From: Desulfuromonas versatilis
Lineage (GTDB): Bacteria; Desulfobacterota; Desulfuromonadia; Desulfuromonadales; NIT-T3
Length of the DNA stretch: 64,000 nt
Assembly (NCBI RefSeq): GCF_019704135.1
Contig: NZ_AP024355.1
Span: 806,001-870,000 of the forward strand
Direction: 5' to 3'
The notes below the pieces were generated by a model. It had not been told where the DNA came from. It ran no database searches and saw only the letters and a list, made by a program, of their open reading frames with translations. This document shows positions 63,910-64,000 of this stretch, piece after piece. Each line of letters starts with the position of its first letter. Within the stretch, counting starts at the first letter, position 1. The translations under genes were made by a program, and so were the position numbers.

Positions 63910-64000
63910 TCAGGTGAGAAGAACCAGGCCCAGCAGGGCCAGCAGGGTTAGGATCAGGTAGAGCAGGTAGAGGCCGACCCGGCCGTTCTGTACGACCGCG
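63910..64000 (-). CDS. Ehr antiporter-like subunit, C-terminal end only (HyfB-like)
   Basis: Only the last 29 codons are inside the window: VVQNGRVGLYLLYLILTLLA, then a short hydrophobic end and stop. The 'QNGRxxxYLLYLxLT' pattern is the usual final helix of HyfB/NuoL-type subunits. It fits as the first membrane gene of the operon, but identity rests on this short tail and position. Confidence 0.75.
   Translation of the reverse strand, partial: AVVQNGRVGLYLLYLILTLLALLGLVLLT

Overview
The window is visibly GC-rich, gene-dense bacterial chromosome with almost no mobile DNA. The gene set points to an anaerobic or metal/sulfur-respiring member of the Desulfuromonadia (Geobacter / Desulfuromonas / Pelobacter relatives): a K+-independent proton-pumping pyrophosphatase, a DUF485 + ActP acetate uptake pair, a hydrogenase-related Ehr-type membrane complex, a REC-PATAN-J-domain protein, GatCAB transamidation, rubrerythrin-like and GYD proteins, and a selenocysteine-containing AhpD-like protein. 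The assignment is inference from gene content; no rRNA or tRNA gene was found to confirm it.

Layout. 1-7 kb: a truncated GGDEF-EAL protein; a Dabb protein; an overlapping minus-strand operon of peroxiredoxin, J-domain and HEAT proteins; a bacterial homologue of tRNA-queuosine mannosyltransferase; and a one-domain asparaginase-like protein. 7-12 kb: heptanucleotide repeats, an M20 peptidase, a DUF2339 membrane protein and a TerC protein. 12-20 kb: hppA, an orphan TRAP large permease, tatC, a degraded patch holding an apparent uppP tail, then DUF485-actP. 20-32 kb: AI-2E and MarC membrane proteins, a GspA/GspB secretion-assembly pair, a tetR-OMF-MFP-RND efflux operon and rarD. 32-37 kb: a lipoprotein, hicAB whose toxin lacks a normal start codon, GYD and rubrerythrin-like genes, DUF4112, the selenoprotein, and about 800 bp of stacked palindromic repeats. 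37-49 kb: a MocR regulator with two EamA exporters, small Cys-rich proteins, ttcA, a PP2C phosphatase, a REC-PATAN-J-TPR protein, glnE and mtnA. 49-57 kb: gatB, gatA and gatC with palindromic repeats between them, an OmpA-like lipoprotein, a structured intergenic element, tatA, moeA and mobA, and an IclR regulator. 57-64 kb: a DUF815 ATPase and the distal part of an Ehr operon that runs off the right edge.

How genes work together. hppA and the Ehr complex are both membrane ion-pumping modules, and actP supplies acetate. moeA and mobA make the molybdenum cofactor, and TatA/TatC export folded cofactor-bearing enzymes. The peroxiredoxin, rubrerythrin-like and AhpD-like proteins suggest oxidative-stress defence. 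The strongest single observation is a short gene at 35.7 kb interrupted by an in-frame TGA at the second catalytic position of a CxxC motif, followed 11 nt later by a six-base-pair hairpin with a GGTC loop, as expected of a bacterial SECIS. An ordinary ORF caller would miss this gene.
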